A stretch of DNA of 64,000 nucleotides from an uncultured Acetatifactor sp. (lineage in GTDB: Bacteria; Bacillota; Clostridia; Lachnospirales; Lachnospiraceae). The number at the start of each line of letters is the position of its first letter. The stretch's first letter is position 1. The position numbers were made by a program, and so were the translations under genes. The stretch is taken from positions 1-64,000 of the forward strand of contig CAJTXE010000004.1 in assembly GCA_910580225.1 (NCBI GenBank), written 5' to 3'. Positions 9,447-18,617 of the stretch are shown in pieces. The notes under the pieces were generated by a model that searched no databases, was not told the origin of the DNA, and saw only the letters and a list, made by a program, of their open reading frames with translations.

Positions 9447-9913
9447 TATGTGTTCCAGTCGCAGGCAGCCCCCAACAGCGCTGCGCACTGTTCCAGGCCC
9501 ACACGGTCAGCCTCAGAGAAGCGGTGAAAGACAGGGCTGTCGATATCTAATACTGCAGTCAGGTTTTCTCCCTGAAAAACAGGAACCACAATCTCTGAAT
9601 TGGAAGCGCCGTCGCAGGCAATATGTCCCGGAAATTCATGTACATTGGGGACAATCTGGGTGACGCCGCTGAGGGCAGCGGTTCCGCATACACCTTTTCC
9701 AAAGGCAATTCTGACACAGGCCGGTCTGCCCTGGAAGGGGCCCAGCACAAGCGTCCCATTCCGCACCAGGTAAAATCCCACCCAGTTAATGTCCTCCAGG
9801 TTCATGTGCAGCACGGCGCCGGCATTGGACAGATTTGCGATGGTATCGGTCTCGGCATCTGTCACTGCCTTCAGCTGTGACAGAAGAAACGGATAATCGG
9901 TCTGGTAGTTCAT
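9443..9913 (-). CDS. msrC: Free methionine-(R)-sulfoxide reductase (GAF domain)
   Basis: A 156-residue single GAF-domain protein of the fRMsr family, which reduces free methionine-R-sulfoxide with thioredoxin. Cys66, Cys76 and Cys100 (PAC, GVC, IAC) have the same 10- and 24-residue spacing as the three functional cysteines of the E. coli enzyme. The NWVGFYL and GPFQGRPAC segments are typical. It is convergent with dcd and diverges from the fatty-acid operon. Confidence 0.92.
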   Translation of the reverse strand: MNYQTDYPFLLSQLKAVTDAETDTIANLSNAGAVLHMNLEDINWVGFYLVRNGTLVLGPFQGRPACVRIAFGKGVCGTAALSGVTQIVPNVHEFPGHIACDGASNSEIVVPVFQGENLTAVLDIDSPVFHRFSEADRVGLEQCAALLGAACDWNTY

Positions 9914-9982
9914 TGTGATGATTCCTTTCCTTGTATTCTTTGTAAGACGGTCAGGTTCTCTGACATTTTCGTTGTCAGTTCC

Positions 9983-10011
9983 ATTATACTATAATTGAAA
10001 AATTTTACCAG
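9983..10011 (-). promoter_or_regulatory. Predicted promoter for msrC (minus strand)
   Basis: On the minus strand, TATAAT (plus coordinates 9983-9988) is preceded by a 17-base spacer and a weak -35, CTGGTA (10006-10011). The promoter is nearly back-to-back with that of the fatty-acid operon. Confidence 0.5.
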
Positions 10012-10019
10012 ATATACTC

Positions 10020-10048
10020 TTGACATTTTCTTCTAATGGAGTTATTAT
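10020..10048 (+). promoter_or_regulatory. Promoter of the fatty-acid biosynthesis operon
   Basis: TTGACA at 10020-10025 is a perfect -35. After exactly 17 bases comes TATTAT at 10043-10048. Transcription should begin near 10055, so the tandem palindromes at 10056-10086 would lie over or just after the start site. Confidence 0.8.
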
Positions 10049-10055
10049 CTAGAAA

Positions 10056-10086
10056 GTTTGATATTCAAATATTTTGATATTCAAAC
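10056..10086. promoter_or_regulatory. Two tandem FabT-like operators
   Basis: Two copies of TTTGA-TAT-TCAAA (10057-10069 and 10073-10085), with centres 16 bases apart. The core resembles the TTTGA(N3)TCAAA palindrome known for the MarR-family repressor FabT. They sit immediately downstream of the operon promoter, a good position for blocking transcription. A MarR-family gene closes this same operon, so feedback control by lipid-loaded FabT is the natural inference. Confidence 0.75.
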
Positions 10087-10164
10087 AAAAAGAATTCCAT
10101 ACGAGTTTATATGGCTTTTCAAACTACGTTAAAAATGGCAGGAAAAAGAAAAGGAGAAAAGGGT

Positions 10165-10401
10165 ATGTTTGAGAAATTGAAAGCAGTCATTGAGGAAAAA
10201 TTGAATGCAGAAGGAACACAGATTACGGAAAGTACTCGTTTTAAGGAAGATCTGGACGCGGATTCTCTGGATCTGTTTGAGATGGTTATGGCACTGGAGG
10301 ATGAATTCGGCATTGAGATTCCCTCTGAGGACCTGGAGAAGATGCTGACAGTGGGGGATGTTATGACCTATCTGACAGAAAAGGGCGTGGATGTGGAATA
10401 A
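10165..10401 (+). CDS. acpP: Acyl carrier protein (fatty acid synthesis)
   Basis: A 78-residue acyl carrier protein. The phosphopantetheine attachment site is Ser34 in DLDADSLDLFEM, followed by the acidic recognition helix. The start at 10165 follows AAAGGAGAAAAGGGT and gives the family's normal N-terminus; the longer in-frame ORF from 10111 adds 18 unrelated residues. First gene of the fatty-acid operon. It is clearly different from the second carrier protein of this window at 52587. Confidence 0.95.
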   Translation: MFEKLKAVIEEKLNAEGTQITESTRFKEDLDADSLDLFEMVMALEDEFGIEIPSEDLEKMLTVGDVMTYLTEKGVDVE

Positions 10402-10413
10402 AAGAGGACGGAT

Positions 10414-11352
10414 ATGAAGACAAGAGTAACGGAACTTCTGGGAATCGAATATCCGGTCATTCAGGGAGGCATGGCATGGGTGGCGGAATATCACCTTGCG
10501 GCGGCGGTTTCCGAGGCCGGCGGTTTCGGCATTTTGGGAGCCGGCGGTGCCGGAGCAGATTTTGTGAGGGAACAGATCCGCAGGTGCAGGGAACTGACAG
10601 ATAAGCCTTTCGGACTGAATATCATGCTGATGAATCCGGAGGCGGATAAAATAGCCCGGGTTGCGGTGGAAGAAGGCGTGAAAGCTGTGACCACCGGTGC
10701 AGGTAATCCGGGTAAATACATGGCCGCATGGAAGGAAGCAGGCATCCGGGTCATTCCCGTAGTGGCAAGTGTGGCCATGGCGAGAATGATGGAGCGGGCA
10801 GGTGCGGATGCCCTGGTGGCAGAAGGAATGGAATCCGGCGGACATATCGGTTCCACCACAACATTTGCGCTGGTTCCGCAGGTGGCGGACGCAGTGAAAA
10901 TCCCGGTTATTGCAGCCGGAGGTATCGCGGACGGCCGGGGCTTTGCGGCGGCATTTATGTTGGGAGCCGAGGCTGTACAGTTGGGAACCCGTTTTGTTGC
11001 GGCAAGCGAATCCACGGTTCACGCTAATTATAAGCAGAAGATCATTGCAGCAAAAGACATCGACTCCGAGGTGACAGGGATGAGCCATGGGCATCCTGTC
11101 AGACAGCTCCGCAACAGCATGACCAGGGAGTATCTTAAGCGGGAAAAGGCGGGTGCGTCTTTTGAGGAACTGGAACAGATGACTCTGGGAGCGCTGCGGA
11201 AAGCGGTAGTGGAGGGTGATACGGCAGGCGGTACCCTCATGGCAGGACAGATAGCGGGACTTGTAAAAAAAGAAGAAAGCTGCCGTGAAATCATCCGTGA
11301 TATCATGGAGCACGGCATGCAGTTGTTATCCGGCGAGGGGCGGGCAAAATAA
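10414..11352 (+). CDS. fabK: Enoyl-ACP reductase II (FabK)
   Basis: A 312-residue FMN-dependent enoyl-ACP reductase of the nitronate monooxygenase-like TIM-barrel family, catalysing the last reduction of each elongation cycle. The N-terminal YPVIQGGMAWVA and central GGIADGRGFAAAFMLGAEAVQLGTRF segments (FMN phosphate binding) are diagnostic. It lies 12 bases after acpP, as usual in streptococcal and clostridial fab operons. FabK is typical of organisms naturally insensitive to triclosan-type FabI inhibitors. Confidence 0.94.
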   Translation: MKTRVTELLGIEYPVIQGGMAWVAEYHLAAAVSEAGGFGILGAGGAGADFVREQIRRCRELTDKPFGLNIMLMNPEADKIARVAVEEGVKAVTTGAGNPGKYMAAWKEAGIRVIPVVASVAMARMMERAGADALVAEGMESGGHIGSTTTFALVPQVADAVKIPVIAAGGIADGRGFAAAFMLGAEAVQLGTRFVAASESTVHANYKQKIIAAKDIDSEVTGMSHGHPVRQLRNSMTREYLKREKAGASFEELEQMTLGALRKAVVEGDTAGGTLMAGQIAGLVKKEESCREIIRDIMEHGMQLLSGEGRAK

Positions 11353-11407
11353 AAACAGCGTCGGCCATGATCTGATACGGCGGGTGCGGAATTGGAATCG
11401 GTATCGT

Positions 11408-12340
11408 ATGAAGACAGCATTATTATTTCCGGGTCAGGGTGCCCAGTACTGCGGTATGGGAAAAGACTTTTGTGATACCTTTGACACGGCGAAAAAAGTT
11501 TATGAGACTGCAGAAGAAGCCACCGGGCTGGATGTTAGAGAAATCTGCTTTACGGAGAATAACCGGCTGGACATCACGGAATATACTCAGATTGCCATGT
11601 TGGCAACGGAAACGGCAATTTTAAAAGTACTGGAAGAGAAGGGCCTGAAAGCGGACTGTGCCGCGGGTTTGAGCCTGGGAGAATACGGTGCGCTGGCAGC
11701 GGCAGAAGTGATGGAACTGCCGGAACTGTTCCGGTTGATTCGCTGCAGGGGAATTTTTATGCAGGAGGCGTATCCGGTGGGAGGAGCCATGACGGCAGTG
11801 CTTGGGTTGGATGCGGACAGGGTTCGCAGTGTCTGTGAAGAGACGGAAGGAATCGTCTCTATCGCAAATGATAACTGCCCGGGACAGATCGTGATCACCG
11901 GCGAGACCCAGGCGGTAGAGGCTGCTTCCGCCAGGCTGCTGGAGACAGGGGCAAAACGTTGCATCGCGCTGAATGTCAGCGGTCCTTTTCATTCCGGACT
12001 GCTTGCAGGCGCCGGGGAGAAGCTGGCGGCGGAATTGGAGCAGATCCGCGTAAACAATCCCCGGATTCCTTATATTTGTAATGTGGAGGCAGACTATGTG
12101 ACAGAAGCTGCGCCCATAAAGACACTTTTGGCGAGACAGGTGTCGTCATCTGTGAGATGGCGGGAGAGCATGGAACGGCTTCTGGCGGATGGGGTGGATA
12201 CTTTTATTGAGATCGGACCAGGCAGGACACTGGCGGGATTTCTGAAGAAAATCCGTCGGGACGTAAAGGTATTCAATGTGGCATCGGTTCCGGATCTGGA
12301 GGGGATACGAGAGTATCTGGACAGAGAACAGGGTCTGTAA
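11408..12340 (+). CDS. fabD: Malonyl-CoA:ACP transacylase
   Basis: A 310-residue FabD that moves malonyl from CoA to ACP. It opens with LLFPGQGAQ, has the nucleophile Ser89 in GLSLGEYGAL and the catalytic His in VSGPFHSGLL. The ATG at 11408 gives the standard N-terminus, but its ribosome binding site is weak, which suggests coupling to fabK. An in-frame ATG at 11285 lies inside fabK and is rejected. Confidence 0.94.
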   Translation: MKTALLFPGQGAQYCGMGKDFCDTFDTAKKVYETAEEATGLDVREICFTENNRLDITEYTQIAMLATETAILKVLEEKGLKADCAAGLSLGEYGALAAAEVMELPELFRLIRCRGIFMQEAYPVGGAMTAVLGLDADRVRSVCEETEGIVSIANDNCPGQIVITGETQAVEAASARLLETGAKRCIALNVSGPFHSGLLAGAGEKLAAELEQIRVNNPRIPYICNVEADYVTEAAPIKTLLARQVSSSVRWRESMERLLADGVDTFIEIGPGRTLAGFLKKIRRDVKVFNVASVPDLEGIREYLDREQGL

Positions 12341-12464
12341 TAAGGAAAGCATCGGCGAAGCCGGTTTCCGTGAGCAGAAGCCGGGCGGCCTTGATCAGGG
12401 GGAAGCCGTAGTCGAAGCAGCGGGTTTCGGTGAGCGGAAACGTAAAGCCGGGGAAGGAGCAAAA

Positions 12465-13235
12465 ATGGAGACAACGGATAGAGAACCGGCGGGAGAGCTT
12501 GCCGGCAAAGTGGCATTGGTGACCGGTGCGGGACGGGGGATCGGTAGAAGTATCGCCTTGACGCTGGCCGGGCTGGGAGCAACGGTGCTGGTAAACTATA
12601 ACGGTTCCAGGGAGCGTGCCCTGGAGGTGGTTGCGGAGATTGAGAAAAAAGGCGGACGGGGAGAAGCAGTGGGCTGTGATGTATCTGATTTTGCGGCCTG
12701 CGGCAGAATGGCGGAAGAAATCATAGGGAAATACACCCGTCTGGATATCCTGGTGAACAATGCTGGCATTACAAAAGACGGCCTGATCATGGGTATGACT
12801 GAGGAGGCCTATGACAAAGTGCTGGACACGAATCTGAAAGGGGCATTCAACACCATCCGCCATCTGTCCCGATATTTTCTGAAGCAGCGCAGCGGCAGGA
12901 TCATCAATATCAGTTCTGTGGCAGGTGTGGCAGGAAATGCCGGTCAGGCCAATTATGCGGCATCCAAAGCCGGACTGATCGGACTGACGAAGAGCGTGGC
13001 CAGGGAATTGGCAGGCAGAGGAATCTGTGTCAATGCCGTGGCGCCGGGATTCATCGATACGGAAATGACACAGGATTTGGCTGACAGAGTCAAACAGGGT
13101 GCGCTGGCATCCATTCCCATGGGAAGGATGGGAACCGCGGAAGAAGTCGCGCAGCTGGTGGCGTTTCTGGCAGGAGGAAAGTCGGATTATATCACTGGCC
13201 AGGTGATCTGTGTGGATGGGGGTATGGTGATGTAG
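12465..13235 (+). CDS. fabG: 3-oxoacyl-ACP reductase
   Basis: A 256-residue short-chain dehydrogenase reducing 3-ketoacyl-ACP with NADPH. It shows the cofactor motif TGAGRGIG, NNAG (NNAGITKDG), and the catalytic Ser/Tyr/Lys (NISSVAG...NYAASKAG). The C-terminus ITGQVICVDGGMVM is canonical. The start follows AAGGAG. About 120 bases separate it from fabD; this stretch holds a degenerate pair of ~22-base direct repeats (near 12360 and 12420). Confidence 0.94.
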   Translation: METTDREPAGELAGKVALVTGAGRGIGRSIALTLAGLGATVLVNYNGSRERALEVVAEIEKKGGRGEAVGCDVSDFAACGRMAEEIIGKYTRLDILVNNAGITKDGLIMGMTEEAYDKVLDTNLKGAFNTIRHLSRYFLKQRSGRIINISSVAGVAGNAGQANYAASKAGLIGLTKSVARELAGRGICVNAVAPGFIDTEMTQDLADRVKQGALASIPMGRMGTAEEVAQLVAFLAGGKSDYITGQVICVDGGMVM

Positions 13236-13397
13236 ACAGGCCGGTTTTGCCGAGGACAGGCATGGCCGGGCAGAAAATTGAGGGCAGATCCTCCGGGCAG
13301 AGGATTTCTCCGGGAGATGCCTTTGGGGGCAGAGGTATGCGGACAGGATACGGAACCGGGAAACCTGCCGTAAAGGGAAAGGATGGAAGGCGGATAG

Positions 13398-14627
13398 ATG
13401 AAAAGAAGAGTAGTAGTGACAGGCATGGGAGCAGTGACTCCCATCGGCGTGGGCATGGAAGCTTTCTGGGACAGCATCAGAGCCGGCAGAATTGGTTTCG
13501 CACCCATTACCCGGTTTGACACCGCGGATTATAAGTGCAAGCTGGCGGCTGAGGTGAAGAATTTCCGTCCCGAAGAATATATGGACAAAAAAGCGGCCAG
13601 GCGTATGGACCCTTTTTGTCAGTATGCGGTTGCCGCGGCGGGCGAAGCGCTTCGGGATGCAGAACTGGATCTGGAAAAGGAGGATGCCTACAGGATAGGC
13701 TGTTTTGTAGGCAGCGGTGTGGGCAGTCTGCAGGCAGTGGAGCGGGAATACGGCAAACTGCTGGAGAAGGGGCCGTCCCGGGTAAGTCCCCTCTTTGTCC
13801 CCATGATGATTTCCAACATGGCGGCAGGGAATGTGAGCATTGCATATGGACTGAAGGGAAAGAGTCTGAATGTGGTGACAGCCTGTGCCACGGGGACCAA
13901 TTCCATCGGAGAGGCATTCCGCTCCGTTCAGTACGGAGAACTGGATGCCTGTGTGGCAGGCGGCGCGGAAAGCACGGTGACGCCTATGGGAATTGCAGGA
14001 TTTTCCGCACTGACAGCACTGTCAGAAAGTACGGATCCGGAGAGATGTTCCATCCCTTTTGACAAGGAAAGGGACGGATTTGTCATGGGAGAAGGGGCAG
14101 GGATCGTGGTACTGGAAGAACTGGAACATGCCAGAAAGCGCGGCGCTCACATTTATGCAGAGGTGCTGGGATATGGCTGCTCCTCAGATGCTTACCATAT
14201 TACGTCTCCTGCAGAGGACGGAGCAGGTGCCGCAAGGGCCATGTTGAATGCCCTGGAGGACGGGGGCAGAAAGCCGGAAGAGCTGACTTATATCAATGCT
14301 CACGGCACGGGAACACATCACAATGACCTGTTTGAGACCAGAGCCGTGAAACTGGCATTCGGAGCACATGCAGAGAAGCTGCGGATCAATTCAACCAAAT
14401 CCATGATCGGTCATCTGCTAGGAGCAGCAGGCGCGGTGGAATTTATCACCTGCGTGAAGACTGTACAGGAAGGATTCATCCATGCAACAGTGGGTCTGCG
14501 GGAGACGGAAGGCGAGATGGATCTGAATTACTGCAGGAAGAGTTATGAAGAAGAGGTTCCCTTTGCACTGAGCAATTCTCTGGGCTTCGGGGGACATAAT
14601 ACCAGCATCCTGGTAGGCAGGATCTAA
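13398..14627 (+). CDS. fabF: 3-oxoacyl-ACP synthase II
   Basis: A 409-residue condensing enzyme elongating acyl-ACP with malonyl-ACP. The catalytic triad is Cys163 (VVTACATGTNSIGEAF), His in NAHGTGTHHND and His in KSMIGHLLGAAG. The C-terminus NSLGFGGHNTSILVGRI is typical. About 160 bases with no evident gene separate it from fabG. In many related operons accB follows; here fabZ follows directly. Confidence 0.95.
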   Translation: MKRRVVVTGMGAVTPIGVGMEAFWDSIRAGRIGFAPITRFDTADYKCKLAAEVKNFRPEEYMDKKAARRMDPFCQYAVAAAGEALRDAELDLEKEDAYRIGCFVGSGVGSLQAVEREYGKLLEKGPSRVSPLFVPMMISNMAAGNVSIAYGLKGKSLNVVTACATGTNSIGEAFRSVQYGELDACVAGGAESTVTPMGIAGFSALTALSESTDPERCSIPFDKERDGFVMGEGAGIVVLEELEHARKRGAHIYAEVLGYGCSSDAYHITSPAEDGAGAARAMLNALEDGGRKPEELTYINAHGTGTHHNDLFETRAVKLAFGAHAEKLRINSTKSMIGHLLGAAGAVEFITCVKTVQEGFIHATVGLRETEGEMDLNYCRKSYEEEVPFALSNSLGFGGHNTSILVGRI

Positions 14628-14673
14628 GGAAGCGGCAGAGACCAGGATGAAACCACAGACAGGAGTATGCGAG

Positions 14674-15102
14674 ATGGCCATATATACTGCACAGGAAATC
14701 ATGGATATCATTCCCCACAGATATCCCTTTTTGCTGATTGACACCATAGAGGAGCTGGAAGAGGGGGTGCGTGCACTGGGGAAAAAGTGCGTCAGTGTGA
14801 ACGAACCTTATTTTCAGGGACATTTTCCGGGAAATCCCGTCATGCCCGGGGTATTGATTTTGGAGGCATTGGCACAAGTGGGGGCGGTTGCCATCCTTTC
14901 CCGCCCGGAATGGAAGGGGAAAACGGCTTATTTTGCCGGTATTGAAAAAGCGAAATTCCGCAGTAAAGTGTTCCCCGGAGACGTGCTGATGCTGGAAACC
15001 GAGATCATCAAGACAAAGGGCCCCATAGGGGTAGGCAGGGCAAAGGCGTATGTAAATGGTAAAACGGCGGCAGAAGCAGAACTGACCTTCGCCGTTGGTT
15101 AA
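14674..15102 (+). CDS. fabZ: 3-hydroxyacyl-ACP dehydratase
   Basis: A 142-residue hot-dog-fold dehydratase. Catalytic His50 lies in FQGHFPGNPVMPG and Glu64 in LILEALAQVG. I chose ATG 14674 (AGGAG upstream, standard N-terminus IPHRYPFLL); the in-frame ATG at 14647 would add nine residues. Confidence 0.94.
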   Translation: MAIYTAQEIMDIIPHRYPFLLIDTIEELEEGVRALGKKCVSVNEPYFQGHFPGNPVMPGVLILEALAQVGAVAILSRPEWKGKTAYFAGIEKAKFRSKVFPGDVLMLETEIIKTKGPIGVGRAKAYVNGKTAAEAELTFAVG

Positions 15103-15162
15103 AGGGATGTCAGGCAGAGAGGGGCGGAAACCGGAAAACATGTGGGAGACGGGAGTAAAGCG

Positions 15163-16941
15163 ATGAGAAATTTGATCCAAAATACCAGAAGGGAAAAGAG
15201 AACAGCTTTTTTCGCCAAACTGTCACAGAGGCAGCAGGCATCAGAAGAAACCCGGACACAGACAGAGGACCGGAAACCTGTCGGGATGCAGGCAGGGGAT
15301 GACGGCTATCTGATCCGCTGTCCCAAATGCGGCAAAATGGTGGACCGGGGACGGGTGGCAAAGAGAAAATACATCTGTTATGAATGTGAAGGGTATTTCA
15401 GGGTAAAGGTGCACAACCGCATCCGCATGGTGGCTGATCCCCATACCTTTGAACCCTGGTTTTCGGATATGCCCATGTGTAATCCGCTGGATTATGAGGG
15501 ATATGAGGAAAAGCTCAGGGCGGCCAGAGAGAAGACCGGGCTGGACGAGGCAGTCACGGTGGGAGAGTGTGAGGTGTTCGGAGAGCCCATTGTGCTGGGG
15601 ATCTGCGATTCCAGATTCCTGATGGCCAGTATGGGCCATGTAGTGGGAGAAAAGATCACCGCGGCAGTGGAGCGGGCGATTGAAAAGCGGCTGCCGGTCT
15701 TTCTTTTCTGCTGTTCCGGAGGTGCCAGAATGCAGGAAGGAATCATCTCCCTGATGCAGATGGCAAAGACCTCCGCAGCCATCCGGAAGCTGGGGGAGGC
15801 CGGACTTTTGTTCTGTACCGTTCTCACCGACCCCACTACGGGAGGTGTTACCGCCAGTTTTGCAATGTTGGGGGATGTAATCATGGCGGAACCGGGAGCA
15901 TTGGTGGGATTTGCCGGTCCCAGGGTAATCCGCCAGACGATTGGCCAGGAGCTGCCGGAGGGATTCCAGACGGCGGAATTTCTGGTGGAACACGGTATCA
16001 TTGACGGGATCGTGGAACGCAGGAATCTGAAGAAGACGATCTATTTTCTGGTCAGGGCCCATCAGTGCAGGGAAGGTGAGTATGCCGATTTTCTGCCCGG
16101 AACAGGCTTCCATTTTGTGTTGAATGAGATACTGAAAGAGAAGGAGTGGACGCTTAAGCCGAAGAGTGTATGGGAAAAGGTCAAAGCAGCCCGGAAGCTG
16201 GAAAGGGCCAGCGCTGTTGACTACATGGACTGTATATTTGACTATTTTGTGGAGGCTCATGGAGACAGAAGCTTTCGGGATGACCCGGCCATCATCGGCG
16301 GGATCGGATTTCTGAATGGTCAGCCGGTGACTGTGATCGCAGACCACAAGGGGAAGGACGCGGAGGAGTGCCAGAGAAGGAATTACGGCATGCCCATGCC
16401 TGAGGGTTACCGCAAGGCTCTGCGTCTTATGAAGCAGGCAGAGAAATTTAACCGCCCCATAGTAAGCTTTATCAATACGTCGGGAGCTTTCTGCGGCATT
16501 GAGGCTGAGGAGCGGGGACAGGGGGAGGCAATTGCCCGAAATCTGACAGAAATGTCAGCTTTGAAGGTGCCTGTGCTGTGCATTCTGATCGGAGAGGGAG
16601 GCAGCGGAGGCGCACTGGCCACGGCGGTGGGGAATGAGGTATGGATGCTGGAAAATGCTACCTATTCCATTTTATCACCTGAAGGATTTGCTTCTATATT
16701 GTGGAAAGATGCCTCCAGAGCGAAGGAAGCCAGCGAGGTAATGCGCATTACGGCACAGGATCTGAAACAGCTTCATGTCATTGAACAGATTATCCCGGAA
16801 TTCGGGGGTGCAGATGCCGGAACAGCACAGGCCATCGGCGGGTACCTGAAAGAACAGATTATGGAGTTTCTGAAGCGCTATCACGGCATGTCCGGTGAGG
16901 AGATAGCTGCAGGCCGTTATGAGCGGTTTCGGAGGTTCTGA
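15163..16941 (+). CDS. accDA: Fused acetyl-CoA carboxylase carboxyltransferase (AccD-AccA)
   Basis: A 592-residue single-chain carboxyltransferase that makes malonyl-CoA from carboxy-biotin. The N-terminal AccD part (about 1-290) has the zinc ribbon C53/C56/C72/C75 and GGARMQEGI. The C-terminal AccA part (about 320-592) has RNYGMPMPEGYRKALRLM and EAEERGQGEAIARNL. In most AccA proteins the oxyanion stretch reads DTPGAYPG; here it reads NTSGAFCG. Separate accD and accA genes are usual in many bacteria, so this is a fusion. The partners accB (biotin carrier) and accC (biotin carboxylase) are not in this operon. Confidence 0.92.
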   Translation: MRNLIQNTRREKRTAFFAKLSQRQQASEETRTQTEDRKPVGMQAGDDGYLIRCPKCGKMVDRGRVAKRKYICYECEGYFRVKVHNRIRMVADPHTFEPWFSDMPMCNPLDYEGYEEKLRAAREKTGLDEAVTVGECEVFGEPIVLGICDSRFLMASMGHVVGEKITAAVERAIEKRLPVFLFCCSGGARMQEGIISLMQMAKTSAAIRKLGEAGLLFCTVLTDPTTGGVTASFAMLGDVIMAEPGALVGFAGPRVIRQTIGQELPEGFQTAEFLVEHGIIDGIVERRNLKKTIYFLVRAHQCREGEYADFLPGTGFHFVLNEILKEKEWTLKPKSVWEKVKAARKLERASAVDYMDCIFDYFVEAHGDRSFRDDPAIIGGIGFLNGQPVTVIADHKGKDAEECQRRNYGMPMPEGYRKALRLMKQAEKFNRPIVSFINTSGAFCGIEAEERGQGEAIARNLTEMSALKVPVLCILIGEGGSGGALATAVGNEVWMLENATYSILSPEGFASILWKDASRAKEASEVMRITAQDLKQLHVIEQIIPEFGGADAGTAQAIGGYLKEQIMEFLKRYHGMSGEEIAAGRYERFRRF

Positions 16942-17050
16942 TCGCTTGAGGTTCTCATGAAGAAAACATTGTTATGACTTTAAATTACGAAAAACAGGGA
17001 AGGGCAGACAGCGCGGGAAACAGGCGCTGTGTAAAACCGGAAGAAAGAAT

Positions 17051-18019
17051 ATGTCAATCAAGATAACAGGAACAGGATCCGCTCTCCCGGTGAGGGCGGT
17101 TACAAACGAAGAAATTACACATCTGGTGGATACTTCCGACGAATGGATCAGGGAACGAACCGGAATCGGCGGCAGACATGTATCCACGGGGGAGACGGTT
17201 GCTTCCCTTGCTGCCCGGGCCTGTGGCCTGGCGTTGGAGAATGCCGGAAAAAGTGCCCGGGAAGTGGAACTGATTCTGGTGGCTACCTGCTCGCCGGAAG
17301 ATGTAACACCCTGTGCGGCCTGTCAGGTGCAGGAGCAGATCGGCGCCGTAAATGCCGTGGCATTTGACTTAAACGCAGCCTGCTCGGGGTTTTTGTTTGC
17401 ACTTCATACGGCATGGGCTTATGTGGAAAGCGGAATCTATCAAAATGCGCTGGTGGCAGGCAGCGAGGTGCTGTCCAAGATAGTGGACTGGGAAGACAGG
17501 GGAACCTGCATCCTGTTCGGGGACGGTGCGGGAGCAGTGTATGTGGAAAAATGTGAAGACGGCGGTATCCTGGGCTTTGTACAGCATTCGGACGGCAGCC
17601 GCGGCCATGTGCTGTCCGGTGCATGCAGAGCGCTGGAGAATCCTTTTTTTCATCAGGAACAAACGAAAAATTATATAAAAATGGACGGTAGAGAGATATT
17701 TTCTTTTGCCGTACGTCAGATTCCCAAGACAATTGAAGAGGCGCTGGCCAGGGCTGAGCTTTCCGCGGGAGAGGTGGATCTCTTTCTCCTGCACCAGGCG
17801 AACCGTCGTATTATAGAGGGAATTTCCAAAAGGCTGGGTGTGGATATGGATCGTTTTCCCATGAATCTGGAGCGGGTGGGCAATACTTCTTCCGCTTCCA
17901 TTCCGCTTCTGCTGGATGAAATAAATCGGAAAGGAGCATTGAAGCCGGGAATGAGGCTTGTGCTTTCCGGTTTCGGCGGAGGACTTACCTGCGGAGCCTG
18001 CGTTGTGGAGTGGCAGTAA
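17051..18019 (+). CDS. fabH: 3-oxoacyl-ACP synthase III
   Basis: A 322-residue initiating condensing enzyme using an acyl-CoA primer and malonyl-ACP. The catalytic triad is Cys111 (DLNAACSGFLFAL), His in LLHQANRRI and Asn in VGNTSSASIPLLL. The start follows GGAAGAAAG. In streptococci fabH is usually early in the operon; here it lies late, just before the MarR regulator. Confidence 0.94.
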   Translation: MSIKITGTGSALPVRAVTNEEITHLVDTSDEWIRERTGIGGRHVSTGETVASLAARACGLALENAGKSAREVELILVATCSPEDVTPCAACQVQEQIGAVNAVAFDLNAACSGFLFALHTAWAYVESGIYQNALVAGSEVLSKIVDWEDRGTCILFGDGAGAVYVEKCEDGGILGFVQHSDGSRGHVLSGACRALENPFFHQEQTKNYIKMDGREIFSFAVRQIPKTIEEALARAELSAGEVDLFLLHQANRRIIEGISKRLGVDMDRFPMNLERVGNTSSASIPLLLDEINRKGALKPGMRLVLSGFGGGLTCGACVVEWQ

Positions 18020-18158
18020 ACTTGGTCTTGACTTTTTTGAGAAACTTGGTAAATTAGTATACAGAAAGCGCGCTGCCAATTTTTATCAGTTTGACGGCGC
18101 TGCGGGCGCGTCTTTTAACAGAAGCCAGGGGGATATCAGAGAGGATAGCATCATCGAA

Positions 18159-18611
18159 ATGGCACAAAATACAAAACGCTCCATCAATGAGCTGTTGGTC
18201 AGCCTGTTCAATCATGTGATGGATATGGAGGCGAGAGCCGTCATCACGGAGGAGTACAGGGACATTACCAACAATGACATGCATATTATAGAAGCAATCG
18301 GCGTGGAGGAACCCAGGAACATGTCCCAGATCGCACACCGGCTTTCCGTTACCGTCGGTACCTTGACTACAAATATGAATGGTTTGGAGAGGAAGGGTTA
18401 TATCAGACGGGAGCGCAGTGAAAAAGATAAAAGAGTAGTATATATTCTCCTCACGGAAAAGGGCAGAAAGGCTTTTTACCATCATAGGGATTTTCACAAA
18501 AAGATGATTAAAGCCATCGTGAAGGATTTAAATGAGGAAGAAATGGAGATACTGTATCGATGTCTGGTAAATCTGGACCGATTTTTGGAGCCTGAGACAA
18601 TGCTGAGCTGA
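18159..18611 (+). CDS. fabT: MarR-family regulator, probable FabT
   Basis: A 150-residue MarR-family winged-helix protein with the conserved LSVTVGTLTTNMNGLERKGYI recognition region and the wing RERSEKDKRVVYI. It lies 140 bases after fabH and closes the fatty-acid operon. FabT of streptococci binds TTTGA-type palindromes at fab promoters with long-chain acyl-ACP as corepressor. Two such palindromes stand at the operon promoter (10056-10086), which supports the assignment. I chose the ATG at 18159 (GAGAGGATAG upstream); the longer ORF begins inside fabH. Confidence 0.82.
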   Translation: MAQNTKRSINELLVSLFNHVMDMEARAVITEEYRDITNNDMHIIEAIGVEEPRNMSQIAHRLSVTVGTLTTNMNGLERKGYIRRERSEKDKRVVYILLTEKGRKAFYHHRDFHKKMIKAIVKDLNEEEMEILYRCLVNLDRFLEPETMLS

Positions 18612-18617
18612 AAGCAG

